Counted from the stretch's first letter, positions 1 to 10,114 are shown. The stretch is 64,000 nt of DNA from Saccharopolyspora oryzae (GCF_027853915.1 NZ_JAQGLA010000003.1:124001-188000), one strand, 5' to 3'. The notes: generated from the letters alone by a model not told the origin. Translations and numbers: made by a program.

Positions 1-3000
1 GGCACGGTTCGATCCGCATCGCCAGGGCCGCGCAGCGCAGGCTTTCCGGCGAAGTCGTCGCCCCGCAGCTGAAGGAGCTGATCGCCAGGGGTGGGAGCGC
101 ATTCGTCCCGGTCGGGCTGGCGCACGAGGCCGACCGGCACCACGGCGAGATCGTGCACGTCGACCCGTTCGGCCACCACGGTCATCTCGCCGTGGTCGGC
201 CGGTTCCGCTCGGGCAAGTCCACGCTGCTGCGGACGCTCATCGTCGGCCACTGCGAGAAGCAGTCGGCCACCGAGGTCCGTTTCCACTGCCTCGACGGCG
301 ATGGTGCGCTGGTGGGGCTGGCTCGTAACGAGCACGTCGCGGCCCACGCGATCGACGCGGACAGCGCTCGGGAAGTCCTGCGCGAGGTCGAGCAGCTCAT
401 CGCGCGGCGGAAGAACCTGTTCCACCGGTTGGGCATCGCCGACCTCGAGACCTACCGCCTGCTGCGTCGTGGTCACTCCGACCTGCTGCCGGGCGACGAC
501 CACGCCGACGTGTTCCTGGTCGTCGATGGCTGGGAGACCTTCAGCGAGGACAGCAGGGAGTTCGGTGCTGCGGTCCGGCGGATCGCCGAACGCGGGGTGC
601 GCTTCGGGGTGCACGTCATGCTGACCGCGCGGCAGTGGGAGAACCTCCCGCACCAGGTGGCGGTCCTATTTCGGGGCTGCATCGAACTCGCCCTGGATGA
701 CCCGGCGAGCTCGCGGATCGACCCGGAGCTGTCGGCCACGCTGCCGGACGAGCCGGGCTGGGCGCTGTCCGGCAGCCAGCGGTTCCGCGTCGCACTGCCG
801 CAGCTAGCGGACGAGCCCGGGGACATCGCCACGATCCTGGAGAACTTGCGCCGCACGCCGATCGCGATCGAGACGCCGCAGCGCGCCACCGGCGGCACGG
901 TTGATCCCGTCGCGCTGTGGAATCTCAGCAGCGGGTTCGACGTGTACCGCGCCTGGGCGCAGCGTCCTGTCGAGGAGCGATACAAGATCGTCTTCGGTGT
1001 GGACGACTTCGGGCGTCCGGTGCAGCTGGACATCAAGGAAACGGCCTCCGGTGGGATGGGCCCGCACGGGCTGTGCGTCGGTGCGACAGGCTCCGGAAAG
1101 TCGGAGCTGCTGCGCGCCATCGTGCTCGGGATGATGGCCACGCATCCCACGACTGCCCTGAACTTCGTGCTGATCGACTTCAAGGGCGGCGCGACGTTCA
1201 ACGAATTCGCGGCGGCACCGCACGTTTCGGCGGTGGTCTCCAATCTGGAAGACGACGTATCGCTGATCGACCGCATGCAGGACGCACTGGCCGGTGAGAT
1301 GAACCGCCGCCAGGAACTCCTGAACAAGGCGGGCGCGAAGAACGTCTGGGACTACCGCCGGATGTGGGAATCGGGCGACGAGCGGTGCCGAGAACCGCTG
1401 CCGACGCTGTTCGTCATCGTTGACGAGTTCACCGAACTGCTGACTCAGCAGCCGGACTTCGCCGAGCTGTTCGTGATGATCGGTCGTATGGGTCGTTCGC
1501 TGCAGGTCCACCTGCTGCTCGCGTCGCAGCGGCTGGAAGAGGGCAGGCTGCGCGGTCTGGACTCGCACCTGTCGTACCGGATCTGCCTGCGCACGTTCTC
1601 CGCCGCGGAAAGTCGAAGGGCGCTCGGTGTTCCAGATGCCTACGAGCTGCCGCCGCAGCCCGGCGTCGGATACCTCAAGCAGCCTGATGGTATGGAGCGC
1701 TTCCGCGCCGTGTACGTGTCCGGCCCGGCCAGCGGGGATACCAGCGCCACCTTCCTGGACTCGTTGCTGGCCGAACTCCGCGACCAGGGGCCGCCGGCGC
1801 GCGAGATCTGGCTGTCGCCGTTGGCCGAACCTCCCGCTTTGAACACCTTGCTGCCGTCGTTGCGGCAGACCGGCGACCGGGGTTACGCGGCTGCCGGTCA
1901 TGCGGGCAATGGCCAGTTGCAGGTGCCGGTGGGGCTGATCGACATGCCGTACCACCAGCGGCAGGACCCGATGCTGCTGGACCTGAGCGGTCAGGGTGGC
2001 CACGGTGCGATCGTCGGCGGGGTCGGCTCCGGCAAATCGAACGCCGTGCGCACGCTGATCGCTTCGACCGCGCTCACCCACACCCCGCATGAGGTGCAGT
2101 TCTACTGCGTCGACCTCGGCGGTGGCGGGCTCTTCGCGTTGCAGGACCTGCCGCACGTCGGCAGTGTCGCCGGACGCCGCAACGCGGATGTCGTGCGGCG
2201 GACGGTTGCCGAGCTCAAGACACTGCTGGCCGAGCGGGAAGCCCGCTTCGCGCAGCACGGCGTCGAGGGCATGAACGACTACCGGAAACGCAGGCGGCGC
2301 GGTGAGTTCTCCCATGACCCGTACGGCGACGTGTTCCTCGTCATCGACGGCTGGCGGGCGTTCCGCGAGGAGTTCGACACCCTCGAGCAGGATGTGATGA
2401 ACCTGGTGTCCGAAGGCCTCGCGTTCGGGATCCACCTGTTCGTCACGGCCGCGCGCTGGGCGGAGATCCGCCCGGCGATGAAGGACATGATGCAGACCCG
2501 CATCGAGCTGCGGCTGGGTGACCCGAGCGAATCGGAGATCGAGCGCAAGCTCGCGGTGAAGGTGCCGCAGGGGCGGCCGGGTCGTGGCTTGCATCCGTCG
2601 AAGCTGCACTTCTTGATCGCGTTGCCGCAGGTGAGCGACGACGTCTCCGACGGTGTCGCGGACCTGGTGAACCGGGTCAAGAGCTCGTGGAAGGGGCGCC
2701 CGGCGCCGCAGGTCCGCCTGCTGCCGGATCTCCTGCCGCACCAGCAGCTGCCGCGTCCGGAGCAGCAGCCGAACCCGAAGCTGGTGCCGATCGGCATCAA
2801 CGAGGACGGTCTGCACCCGGTGTACCTGGACTTCAACGCCGAGCCGAACTTCTACGCGTTCGGCGAGCGGGAGTCGGGCAAGACGGCCCTGCTGCGCACG
2901 ATCGTCCGGGGCATCACCGAGCGGTACACGCCGAAGGAAGCGCTCATCCTGCTGGTGGACTACCGGCGCACGATGCTCGGCTTCCTCAACACCGGCCACC

Positions 3001-3476
3001 TGCTGGAGTACGCGGTCGGTGCGGACCAGCTCAAGAGCAACGTCAAGGATGTGGCGGGGTCGCTGAAGAAGCGCCTGCCGGGTCCGGACGTGACGCAGGA
3101 GCAGCTGAAGAACCGTTCCTGGTGGAAGGGTCCGGAGCTGTTCGTGATCGTCGACGACTACGAGCTGGTGGCGCCGCAGGGCAACAACCCGCTGGCTCCG
3201 CTGGCGGAGTTCATCCCGACGGCCAGCGATGTGGGTCTGCACATCATCCTGGCCCGCAACTCCGGTGGTGCGGGTCGTGCGCTGTACGAGCCGCTGATCG
3301 GCAAGATGCGCGAGACGTCGGCCCCGGGTCTGGCGATGAGCGCGAACAAGGACGACGGCCAGCTGGTGGCGAACATCAAGTCGCGTGCGCTCCCGCCGGG
3401 TCGCGGTACCTTGGTGAGCCGCAGCCTGCGTGGTGGCCCGCAGATGATCCAGACGGCGTTCATCCCGCCGGAGTGA
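1..3476 (+). CDS. eccC: Type VII (ESX) secretion ATPase EccC, 5'-truncated by the window, with four FtsK/SpoIIIE ATPase modules visible
   Basis: The frame is open from base 3 without a start, so the gene begins before the window; the ATG at 153 is internal. EccC is the membrane-tethered motor that recognises and drives ESX substrates. Four P-loops are visible: GRFRSGKST (about 198-224), GATGSGKSE (about 1080-1106), GGVGSGKSN (about 2018-2044) and GERESGKTA (about 2862-2888). The second is the canonical first EccC ATPase: it is preceded by GGMGPHGLCV and followed by DFKGGATF and the Walker B stretch FVIVDEFTELL. The third and fourth are canonical D2 and D3. The first resembles D2: both share the VPVG entry, a VFLVxDGW Walker B lacking the glutamate, and a final ALPQ. 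A D2-like module ahead of D1 is not the usual layout. The two transmembrane helices expected at the N terminus lie outside. The stop is at 3474-3476. Confidence 0.93.
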   Translation, partial: HGSIRIARAAQRRLSGEVVAPQLKELIARGGSAFVPVGLAHEADRHHGEIVHVDPFGHHGHLAVVGRFRSGKSTLLRTLIVGHCEKQSATEVRFHCLDGDGALVGLARNEHVAAHAIDADSAREVLREVEQLIARRKNLFHRLGIADLETYRLLRRGHSDLLPGDDHADVFLVVDGWETFSEDSREFGAAVRRIAERGVRFGVHVMLTARQWENLPHQVAVLFRGCIELALDDPASSRIDPELSATLPDEPGWALSGSQRFRVALPQLADEPGDIATILENLRRTPIAIETPQRATGGTVDPVALWNLSSGFDVYRAWAQRPVEERYKIVFGVDDFGRPVQLDIKETASGGMGPHGLCVGATGSGKSELLRAIVLGMMATHPTTALNFVLIDFKGGATFNEFAAAPHVSAVVSNLEDDVSLIDRMQDALAGEMNRRQELLNKAGAKNVWDYRRMWESGDERCREPLPTLFVIVDEFTELLTQQPDFAELFVMIGRMGRSLQVHLLLASQRLEEGRLRGLDSHLSYRICLRTFSAAESRRALGVPDAYELPPQPGVGYLKQPDGMERFRAVYVSGPASGDTSATFLDSLLAELRDQGPPAREIWLSPLAEPPALNTLLPSLRQTGDRGYAAAGHAGNGQLQVPVGLIDMPYHQRQDPMLLDLSGQGGHGAIVGGVGSGKSNAVRTLIASTALTHTPHEVQFYCVDLGGGGLFALQDLPHVGSVAGRRNADVVRRTVAELKTLLAEREARFAQHGVEGMNDYRKRRRRGEFSHDPYGDVFLVIDGWRAFREEFDTLEQDVMNLVSEGLAFGIHLFVTAARWAEIRPAMKDMMQTRIELRLGDPSESEIERKLAVKVPQGRPGRGLHPSKLHFLIALPQVSDDVSDGVADLVNRVKSSWKGRPAPQVRLLPDLLPHQQLPRPEQQPNPKLVPIGINEDGLHPVYLDFNAEPNFYAFGERESGKTALLRTIVRGITERYTPKEALILLVDYRRTMLGFLNTGHLLEYAVGADQLKSNVKDVAGSLKKRLPGPDVTQEQLKNRSWWKGPELFVIVDDYELVAPQGNNPLAPLAEFIPTASDVGLHIILARNSGGAGRALYEPLIGKMRETSAPGLAMSANKDDGQLVANIKSRALPPGRGTLVSRSLRGGPQMIQTAFIPPE

Positions 3477-3503
3477 GTCTTTCGGCGTTCTCGGGCGGAA
3501 TTC

Positions 3504-3545
3504 CGGGAAGGTCAGGTCGGCCAGTCGCGGAGTTCGTGGAGCAGG
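3504..3545. repeat. 42-bp direct repeat, left copy
   Basis: Identical, same orientation, to 11035-11076. The two copies bracket the RpiR regulator and the phosphatase-containing ABC operon (about 7.5 kb). The right copy overlaps the stop codon and last codons of the LysR gene. Confidence 0.9.
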
Positions 3546-3560
3546 TCAGGAAGGCACCTC
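3504..3560 (-). pseudogene. Remnant of a LysR-type regulator 3' end
   Basis: Read on the minus strand, this stretch encodes LLHELRDWPT followed by a stop. These are the last residues of the intact LysR gene that ends at 11043. Bases 3504-3545 are identical to 11035-11076 over 42 bp, and a weaker match (CAGGAAGGC against CAGGAAAGC) continues for about ten bases. No other part of a LysR gene is recognisable here, so this is a fragment. Confidence 0.75.
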
Positions 3561-3690
3561 GACGACGACGCCGCCCGCCGTGGCACCGACGGCGGACCGC
3601 CGTGCTTCTCGCCGCGCGGCTGAGGTGCGCCTCGTCTCGAAAACCGCGCTGGCGGGTGGTTCAGCGCTGCCCGCTGGTATTCATGTCGTC

Positions 3691-4554
3691 ATGAACGACC
3701 AACCGGTTGGTGGGACGCTCGCGCGGATCAGGGCGACCTTGCCCGCCCTGCTGCCCAGCGAGCAGCGGGTCGCCGAGGTGCTGCTCGCGCGGCCCAAGGA
3801 AGTCGTCGACTGGTCGGTCGCCGATCTGGCCGCCGCGGCCAGCACCTCCTCGGCGACCGCGGTGCGCGCCTGCCAGCACCTCGGGTTCCGGGGTTTCCAG
3901 CAGCTGCGGCTGCTGCTGGCCCGCGACATCGGTGCCGGGGCGCAGCAGGCCGAACCCGAGTTCTCGCCGGAGGATCCGCCGGAAGCCGTCGCATCGGCGG
4001 TGTTCAGCGCGGTGAGTTCCGCCGTTTCCGCCGGCATGAGCACCATCGACGCGGATGCGTTGGCGCGTGCCGCGGATCGGATGACCGCTGCTCGCCGGAT
4101 CCTGTTCGTCGGCAACGGCGGTTCGTCGTTCGTCGCGCAGGCCGCGGCCTTCCGGTTCGCTGCCGCTGGTTTCCCGGCGGACGCCCCGGTGGACGCGGTG
4201 ACGCAGCAGATCACCGCGCGGTTGCTGGCTCCGGAGGACCTGTGCGTGGCGGTCAGCTCCAGCGGGGCCAACGAGTTGACGGTCCGGGCCGCTGAGGCGG
4301 CGCAGAAGGCCGGGGCCGGGATGATCGGGGTGACGGGTTTCGCGCGGTCGCCGCTGGCCTCGGTCAGCGACATCGTGCTGGTGACCGGAACCGCTCCGCC
4401 GGTGGCCGAGCCCAACGTGCTGTCCGGTCCGATGACGCAGCTGGCGCTGCTGGTGTCGTTGCAGATCACCGTGGGGTTCCGGCGCGCGGACCGCTCGCAG
4501 GAGGTGCTGGAGGAGGTCTGGCGGATCGTTTCGCCCGATCTGCGCCGAAGCTGA
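3691..4554 (+). CDS. MurR/RpiR-family transcriptional regulator (HTH + SIS domain)
   Basis: This is a 287-residue regulator. An N-terminal RpiR helix-turn-helix (about residues 10-80) includes LLPSEQRVAEVLL and the recognition region STSSATAVRACQHLGFRG. A SIS sugar-phosphate-binding domain (about 110-260) includes FVGNGGSSFVAQ and AVSSSGANELTV. Family members sense phosphorylated sugars or amino-sugars and control the adjacent catabolic genes. I chose the ATG at 3691 because the HTH begins at the usual distance from it; the frame is open upstream to 3580 but that extension looks unlike the family. No strong ribosome site is visible. It reads toward the ABC operon starting at 4951 and is its likely regulator, with a phosphorylated ligand as effector (inference). 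Confidence 0.85.
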   Translation: MNDQPVGGTLARIRATLPALLPSEQRVAEVLLARPKEVVDWSVADLAAAASTSSATAVRACQHLGFRGFQQLRLLLARDIGAGAQQAEPEFSPEDPPEAVASAVFSAVSSAVSAGMSTIDADALARAADRMTAARRILFVGNGGSSFVAQAAAFRFAAAGFPADAPVDAVTQQITARLLAPEDLCVAVSSSGANELTVRAAEAAQKAGAGMIGVTGFARSPLASVSDIVLVTGTAPPVAEPNVLSGPMTQLALLVSLQITVGFRRADRSQEVLEEVWRIVSPDLRRS

Positions 4555-4591
4555 CCGACGCCTGCTCAATGAGGGTTTTCCATCCTCGTTC

Positions 4592-4744
4592 TGCGTGGCG
4601 GTGCGGGTAGCGGAACCTCAGCGCCCGCCTGGACTCCGGTTGCCCGACTTTATGTATGCCAATACACGGCAGTCGGGCCGTCCTCGCCAGGCGAACGCTG
4701 AGAACCCGCGGCGGTGCGAGCTGCGAGGGTGGGTTATGCGCCTG
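4592..4744 (+). repeat. Structured 153-bp dispersed element, copy 1
   Basis: It matches the reverse complement of 59041-59193 along its whole length, apparently without net gaps. It folds as nested dyads: outer arms 4617-4632 and 4687-4702, inner arms GCCCGACT (4642-4649) and AGTCGGGC (4671-4678), and a central GTAT/ATAC. Between copies, two outer-arm base pairs change on both sides in a compensating way. This points to selection on a folded molecule or on symmetry. It lies between the rpiR stop and the ABC operon. Confidence 0.85.
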
Positions 4745-4796
4745 CGGCGCATGCGACCCGCACAGGGCGGTACCGGTCGTGCTTCGCGGTCGCAGT

Positions 4797-4849
4797 CCGA
4801 GCAGGATGAAAAAGGCTCAATCCTGGCCGAGCGGATGGATCCTGCTCGG
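4797..4849 (+). promoter_or_regulatory. Stem-loop in the leader of the ABC operon
   Basis: The arms CCGAGCAGGAT (4797-4807) and ATCCTGCTCGG (4839-4849) are perfectly complementary. The loop carries AATCCTGGCCGAGCGGAT, which could pair alternatively with either arm (CCGAGC and ATCCTG repeats). It may be a terminator for the upstream element or an attenuator-like leader. Confidence 0.45.
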
Positions 4850-4950
4850 CTGCCGGTCATCTCTCGTTCACGGAGCTCGATGAGACTCCCCGTGTAAGCG
4901 CGTTACTCAAGATCCACCGATCTGTGGAACGCGAATTCATAGGAGGAGTC

Positions 4951-6066
<1,116 letters not shown>

Positions 6067-6158
6067 GAACCCGTTCGACGAACTCGCTGAAAACCCTTGG
6101 CACGGCCCCAAAGGCGGCCAACGGCGCCGCAGAACCCCCCGAACAAGGAGAACCGAGA

Positions 6159-7538
6159 GTGAGAAACGCACGCCGGTCCGGCGTCCTCGGCGCGATGCTG
6201 GGCGCCGTGGTGCTGCTGGCCACCGCATGCGGTGGTCTGGGCAGCACCGCGGCGGATTCCGGTGCCGCCGAGATCGCCCCCGAACTCGATCCGAACCAGC
6301 AGGTGGACATCACCTTCGAGAGCTACAACCTGGCCACCGCGGGCGCGTGGACGGACACCATCAACGGGCTGCTCGCGGAGTTCCAGGCCAAGCACCCCAA
6401 CATCAAGGTGCACGGGCAGCCCCCGCAGGGCGCGGCCGGCAGCAACGCCGGTGCCAACACGGTCGCCAGCGTGCAGAGCCAGCTCGTGGTCGGCAAGGCC
6501 CCGGACGTCGCGCAGCTGACCTTCGGCGATCTGGACTACGCCGTGCACCAGCTGCGGCCGAAGGCGCTCGACGACATCGTCGGCCGCGACGCGGTGCAGG
6601 CCCACTTCGAAGGTGCGCACCCGGTGCACCCGCGGGCCCGGGAGCTGGCGAAGCTGGACGGCAAGACCTACGGCATGCCGTACGTGTTCTCCACGCCGGT
6701 CCTCTACTACAACGCCGACCTGTTCCGCCGCGCCGGGCTGGACCCGGACAAGCCGCCGACCACCTGGGCCGAGGTGCAGCAGGCCGGTCTGGCGATCAAG
6801 AACAGCACCGGGACCCCCGGCGCGTACCTCGACTGCCTGACCAAGACCTCGGGCGACTGGTGCCTGCAGGGCCTGATCCGCTCCAACGGCGGCCAGGTGC
6901 TCTCCGCCGACCGCAAGTCGCTGACCTTCGCCGAACCGCCGGCCGTCGAAGCGATCTCGATGGCCCAGCAGCTCGTGAAGTCCGGGGTCACCCCGGACCT
7001 GACCCAGGCGCAAGCGATGGATGCGATGGGCCGCGGGCAGCTCGGCATGTTCCTGGAAACCAGTGCGCTGCAAGGGAGCTTGCAGTCGCAGTCGGCGGGC
7101 AAGTGGGAGCTGCGGGCAGCGCCGATGCCGTCCTTCGGCGGCAACCCGACGGTGCCCACCAACTCCGGCTCCGCGCTGTTCGTGATGTCCGACGACAAGG
7201 CCAAGCAGCGGGCGTCCTGGGAGCTGATCAAGTTCCTCACCAGCGACGAGGCGTACCAGGCGATCTCCTCGAAGATCGGGTACCTGCCGCTGCGCACCGG
7301 CCTGGTCGACGACCCGAACGGGCTCAAGCCGTGGGCCGACCGGAACCCGCTCATCCGCCCCAACCTGACCCAGCTGGACCGGCTGGAGCCGTGGGTGTCC
7401 TTCCCCGGCGACCACTACGTGCAGATCCGCGACCTGATGCTGCAGGCGGTGGAGAACTCCGTCTACCGCGGTCAGGATCCGCAGGCGACGTTGTCCGAGG
7501 CCCAGCGCAGGGCCACCGAGCTCATGCCGCGCTCATGA
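6159..7538 (+). CDS. Extracellular solute-binding lipoprotein (CUT1, UgpB-like family 1)
   Basis: The 459-residue protein has an N-terminal lipoprotein signal (RR..., hydrophobic GAMLGAVVLLAT, lipobox-like LLATAC) and then a family-1 substrate-binding fold: VDITFESYN, later PYVFSTPVLYYNADLF and the C-terminal hinge. The start is GTG at 6159, preceded by AAGGAG at 6145-6150. Such proteins capture sugars or glycerol-phosphate-type ligands outside the membrane and hand them to the permeases at 9151 and 10115. The stop overlaps the next gene as ATGA at 7535-7538. The ligand is not readable from sequence; the neighbouring phosphatases suggest a phosphorylated compound. Confidence 0.9.
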   Translation: MRNARRSGVLGAMLGAVVLLATACGGLGSTAADSGAAEIAPELDPNQQVDITFESYNLATAGAWTDTINGLLAEFQAKHPNIKVHGQPPQGAAGSNAGANTVASVQSQLVVGKAPDVAQLTFGDLDYAVHQLRPKALDDIVGRDAVQAHFEGAHPVHPRARELAKLDGKTYGMPYVFSTPVLYYNADLFRRAGLDPDKPPTTWAEVQQAGLAIKNSTGTPGAYLDCLTKTSGDWCLQGLIRSNGGQVLSADRKSLTFAEPPAVEAISMAQQLVKSGVTPDLTQAQAMDAMGRGQLGMFLETSALQGSLQSQSAGKWELRAAPMPSFGGNPTVPTNSGSALFVMSDDKAKQRASWELIKFLTSDEAYQAISSKIGYLPLRTGLVDDPNGLKPWADRNPLIRPNLTQLDRLEPWVSFPGDHYVQIRDLMLQAVENSVYRGQDPQATLSEAQRRATELMPRS

Positions 7539-8260
7539 GCGCGGCGACGCAGCGGCACGTGCCGCTGACCGGCACGCACAACGTGCGCGACGTCGGCGGC
7601 TACCCGACCGCCGACGGCCGGTCGATCCGCTGGAACACGCTGATCCGCGCGGACGCGCTGCACCGGTTGACCGACGCGGGACGGGCGCACTTCGCCGAGA
7701 TGGGCTTGCGGACCGTTCTGGACCTGCGGGAACGCGCTGAACGGGAGCACGCGCCGGACGCGTTCACCGGACCGGATCCGGTGCAGCGGTGGGTGCCGAT
7801 CTTCGCCGAGCGGTTGGACTCGGCGGCGATGGGCCTGCCGGAGATCTACCGGCGGATGGTCGACGACTTCGGCGACCGGCTCGTGCTCGCCGTGCGGGAG
7901 CTGGCCCGGCCGGGCGCGTTGCCCGCGGTGGTGCACTGCAGCGCCGGGAAGGACCGGACCGGTGTCGTCATCGCCCTGGCGCTGTCGGTGGCCGGGGTGG
8001 CACCGGAGGTGATCGCCGAGGACTACGCGATGACCGGCGAATTCCTCGGCGCCGAGTACCTGGCCGACATCGAGCAGCGGATGGCCGCGATCGGCCTCTC
8101 CCAGCAACCGCGCGACAACGCCGTCGCCTGCCCGCCCGAACTCATCCACGACACCCTGACCCGCATCACCGGAAAGCACGGCACGGTGCGGGACTTCCTG
8201 CTCGCGCACGGCGCGACCGGAGAAGAACTCGAAGCACTCCGCACCGCGCTCGTGTCGTGA
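7535..8260 (+). CDS. Tyrosine-phosphatase-family protein (Y_phosphatase3 type, HCX5R)
   Basis: The 241-residue protein begins with the family hallmark NVRDVGGYPT and carries the catalytic loop HCSAGKDRTG, the cysteine nucleophile motif of protein-tyrosine/dual-specificity phosphatases. Relatives dephosphorylate tyrosine, phosphoinositides or small phosphorylated compounds. Its ATG overlaps the stop of the binding protein (ATGA), so the two are translationally coupled. A place inside an importer operon argues for a small-molecule substrate rather than a protein (inference). Its last codon and stop form one arm of the hairpin 8255-8281. Confidence 0.87.
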   Translation: MSAATQRHVPLTGTHNVRDVGGYPTADGRSIRWNTLIRADALHRLTDAGRAHFAEMGLRTVLDLRERAEREHAPDAFTGPDPVQRWVPIFAERLDSAAMGLPEIYRRMVDDFGDRLVLAVRELARPGALPAVVHCSAGKDRTGVVIALALSVAGVAPEVIAEDYAMTGEFLGAEYLADIEQRMAAIGLSQQPRDNAVACPPELIHDTLTRITGKHGTVRDFLLAHGATGEELEALRTALVS

Positions 8261-8281
8261 GCGCGAAACCCGCGCTCACGA
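8255..8281 (+). other. Hairpin at the phosphatase stop codon
   Basis: Arms TCGTGAGCGCG (8255-8265) and CGCGCTCACGA (8271-8281) are perfect, with loop AAACC; the stop codon TGA lies in the left arm. It sits between two genes of the same operon, so it could attenuate or stabilise mRNA. It resembles the hairpins at 21675 and 56042. Confidence 0.6.
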
Positions 8282-8310
8282 TCCCGCGCAAGTCCCCGAG
8301 GAGCCCGGAA

Positions 8311-9147
8311 ATGTCCTTGCCCCGCCACACGATCATCCAGATCAGCGACACCCACATCGTCCCCGAAGGCGACCTCCTGCACGGCCGCGTCGACACCGCG
8401 GAGAACCTGACCTCGGCCCTGGAAGACGTCGAGAAGCTGTCCACCCCGCCGGACGCGGTGCTGCTCAGCGGAGACCTCGCCGACACCGCGGACCCCGCCG
8501 CCTACCGCCGGCTGCGCGCGATCGTCGAAGCCTTCGGCGAGCGCACCGGGATCCCGGTGCTGTACGCGATGGGCAACCACGACGAGCGAGCCGCGTTCCG
8601 GGCGGGCCTGCTGGACGCCGACGGCGTCGAACCGTACGACCACGTCCGCATGCTCGGTGACCTGCGGTTGATCGTGCTGGACAGCACGGTGCCCGGCAAG
8701 CACCACGGCGAGCTGACCGAGGAACAGCTGTCCTGGTTGGCCGACGAGCTCGCCACGCCCGCGCCGGGCGGCACCGTCCTCGCCCTGCACCACCCGCCGA
8801 TGGATTCGCCGATCCCGCTGATGGATTCGGTCGCCTTCCACGGCACCGCGCAGCTGGGCGAGGTGTTGCGGGGCAGCGACGTGCGGATCGTCGTCAGCGG
8901 CCACGCGCACTACCCGTCGGCCGGCCTGCTCGGCGGCGTGCCGGTGTGGATCAGCGGTGCCAGCGCTTACACCCAGGACGTGCTGATCGAGCAGAACGGT
9001 CTGCGCGGGGTCGTCGGCGGCGCCTACACCCGCATCGACGTGTTCGAGGAGACCGCGATCGCGACGTCGGTCCCGATCGGCGCCCGCGAAACGGTCTACG
9101 AGATCACCATCGAGCAGCTGAAGTCCTACATGGAGCAGGAGAGCTGA
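8311..9147 (+). CDS. Metallophosphoesterase, class III cyclic-nucleotide PDE / GpdQ-like phosphodiesterase
   Basis: The 278-residue protein carries the full two-metal set: ISDTHI, GDLAD, GNHDE, LHHPP and GHAHYP. These are the D-H, D, N, H and H-x-H ligands shared by CpdA (3',5'-cAMP phosphodiesterase) and GpdQ (glycerophosphodiesterase). I chose the ATG at 8311, with GGAG about ten bases upstream; an in-frame GTG at 8257 overlapping the previous stop would add 18 residues and lacks a ribosome site. Next to a CUT1 importer, hydrolysis of an imported phosphodiester such as a glycerophosphodiester is the most economical role (inference). cAMP hydrolysis cannot be excluded. Confidence 0.88.
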   Translation: MSLPRHTIIQISDTHIVPEGDLLHGRVDTAENLTSALEDVEKLSTPPDAVLLSGDLADTADPAAYRRLRAIVEAFGERTGIPVLYAMGNHDERAAFRAGLLDADGVEPYDHVRMLGDLRLIVLDSTVPGKHHGELTEEQLSWLADELATPAPGGTVLALHHPPMDSPIPLMDSVAFHGTAQLGEVLRGSDVRIVVSGHAHYPSAGLLGGVPVWISGASAYTQDVLIEQNGLRGVVGGAYTRIDVFEETAIATSVPIGARETVYEITIEQLKSYMEQES

Positions 9148-9150
9148 CAC

Positions 9151-10104
9151 GTGCTGGTCCCGGTCGCCCGACCGGCGGCACCAGCCGCGGAGAGCCGGCC
9201 CGCCCGGCCCTCCGCGGCGCGGCGGCTGCGCGGTCTGCTCCCACCGCTGCTGTACCTGGCCCCGGCCCTGGTCTTCCTCTACGCGTGGACCTACCGGCCG
9301 CTGGCCCAGACCTTCCAGCTCTCCTTCTACAACTGGAACCTGCTGCCCAGCTCGCCGATGGAGCCGGCGGGCCTGGACAACTACGCGCGCGTGCTCCAGC
9401 TGCCCGAGATGGGGCAGGCGGTCGGGAACACGCTGATCTACATGGCGGCGCTGCTGCCGTTCACGGTGCTGCTCCCGATCGCCGCGGCGCTGCTCGCCCG
9501 GCGGATCCGGGGCCGCGCCCGGACCGCGTACCAGGCCCTGATCTTCGTGCCCACGCTGGTGACCCCGGTGGCCGGGGCCGCGGTGTGGCGGTGGTTGCTG
9601 GACCCGAACAGCGGGCCGGTGAACCAGCTGATCACGGCGTTCGGCGGCGAGGCGGTCAACTTCTTCCGGGAGCCCGGTGCCGCGATCACGGCGATCATCG
9701 CCATCTCGGGGTGGAGCCTGCTGGGCTTCGCCACCCTGGTCGTGTCCGCGGGCCTGGCCGGGATCAACGACGACTACGCCGCTGCCGCGTCGCTCGACGG
9801 GGCCTCCCGCTGGCAGACGACGCGGTGGATCACGTTGCCGCTGCTGTCGCCGACCGTGCTGTTCCTGGTGCTGATGACCACGCTGCTGTCGGTGCAGATC
9901 ACCTTCCCGCTGATCGACGTGCTCACGCAGGGCGGGCCGGACGGGACCACCACGAACGTCTACTACCTGCTCTGGGAGTACGGCTTCCGCAACTTCGACG
10001 CGGGCTTCGCCGGCGCCGCCGGAACCGTCTTCTTCCTCTCGTTCGGGCTGGTGGCGGTGTTCTTCGTCTGGCTGTCGAACAAGTTGAGCTTCTACGACAA
10101 CTGA
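9151..10104 (+). CDS. CUT1 ABC permease (UgpA/MalF-like)
   Basis: The 317-residue integral membrane protein has about six transmembrane helices and the ATPase-contact EAA loop DDYAAAASLDGASRWQTT. It belongs to the first-permease (MalF/UgpA) type, with a short hydrophilic N terminus. The start is GTG at 9151, four bases after the phosphoesterase stop, with GGAGAG upstream. It pairs with the permease at 10115 to form the channel. Confidence 0.93.
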   Translation: MLVPVARPAAPAAESRPARPSAARRLRGLLPPLLYLAPALVFLYAWTYRPLAQTFQLSFYNWNLLPSSPMEPAGLDNYARVLQLPEMGQAVGNTLIYMAALLPFTVLLPIAAALLARRIRGRARTAYQALIFVPTLVTPVAGAAVWRWLLDPNSGPVNQLITAFGGEAVNFFREPGAAITAIIAISGWSLLGFATLVVSAGLAGINDDYAAAASLDGASRWQTTRWITLPLLSPTVLFLVLMTTLLSVQITFPLIDVLTQGGPDGTTTNVYYLLWEYGFRNFDAGFAGAAGTVFFLSFGLVAVFFVWLSNKLSFYDN

Positions 10105-10114
10105 GAGGTGTGAG

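Larger units (their letters stand above)
4555..4950. other. 396-bp spacer with structured repeat and hairpin leader
   Basis: No gene is supported here. It contains copy 1 of the 153-bp structured element (4592-4744), a strong hairpin (4797-4849) and the ribosome site of the ABC operon (AGGAGGAG at 4941-4948). The promoter of the operon must lie here or upstream of rpiR. Confidence 0.7.

Noticed and set aside
804..3242. An 812-codon open frame opposite eccC
   Set aside because: It is antiparallel to a clear EccC coding frame; its translation is low-complexity Arg/Gln/His-rich as expected for a GC-rich shadow.
4595..4897. Small open frame after rpiR, similar in translation to frames at 13.5 kb and 59.1 kb
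   Set aside because: The similarity follows from the repeated DNA element. The folded symmetry with compensatory changes explains conservation better than a protein does.
8257..8310. GTG at 8257 as the start of the metallophosphoesterase
   Set aside because: It overlaps the previous stop but has no ribosome site and adds a tail unlike the family; ATG 8311 with GGAG upstream is better.
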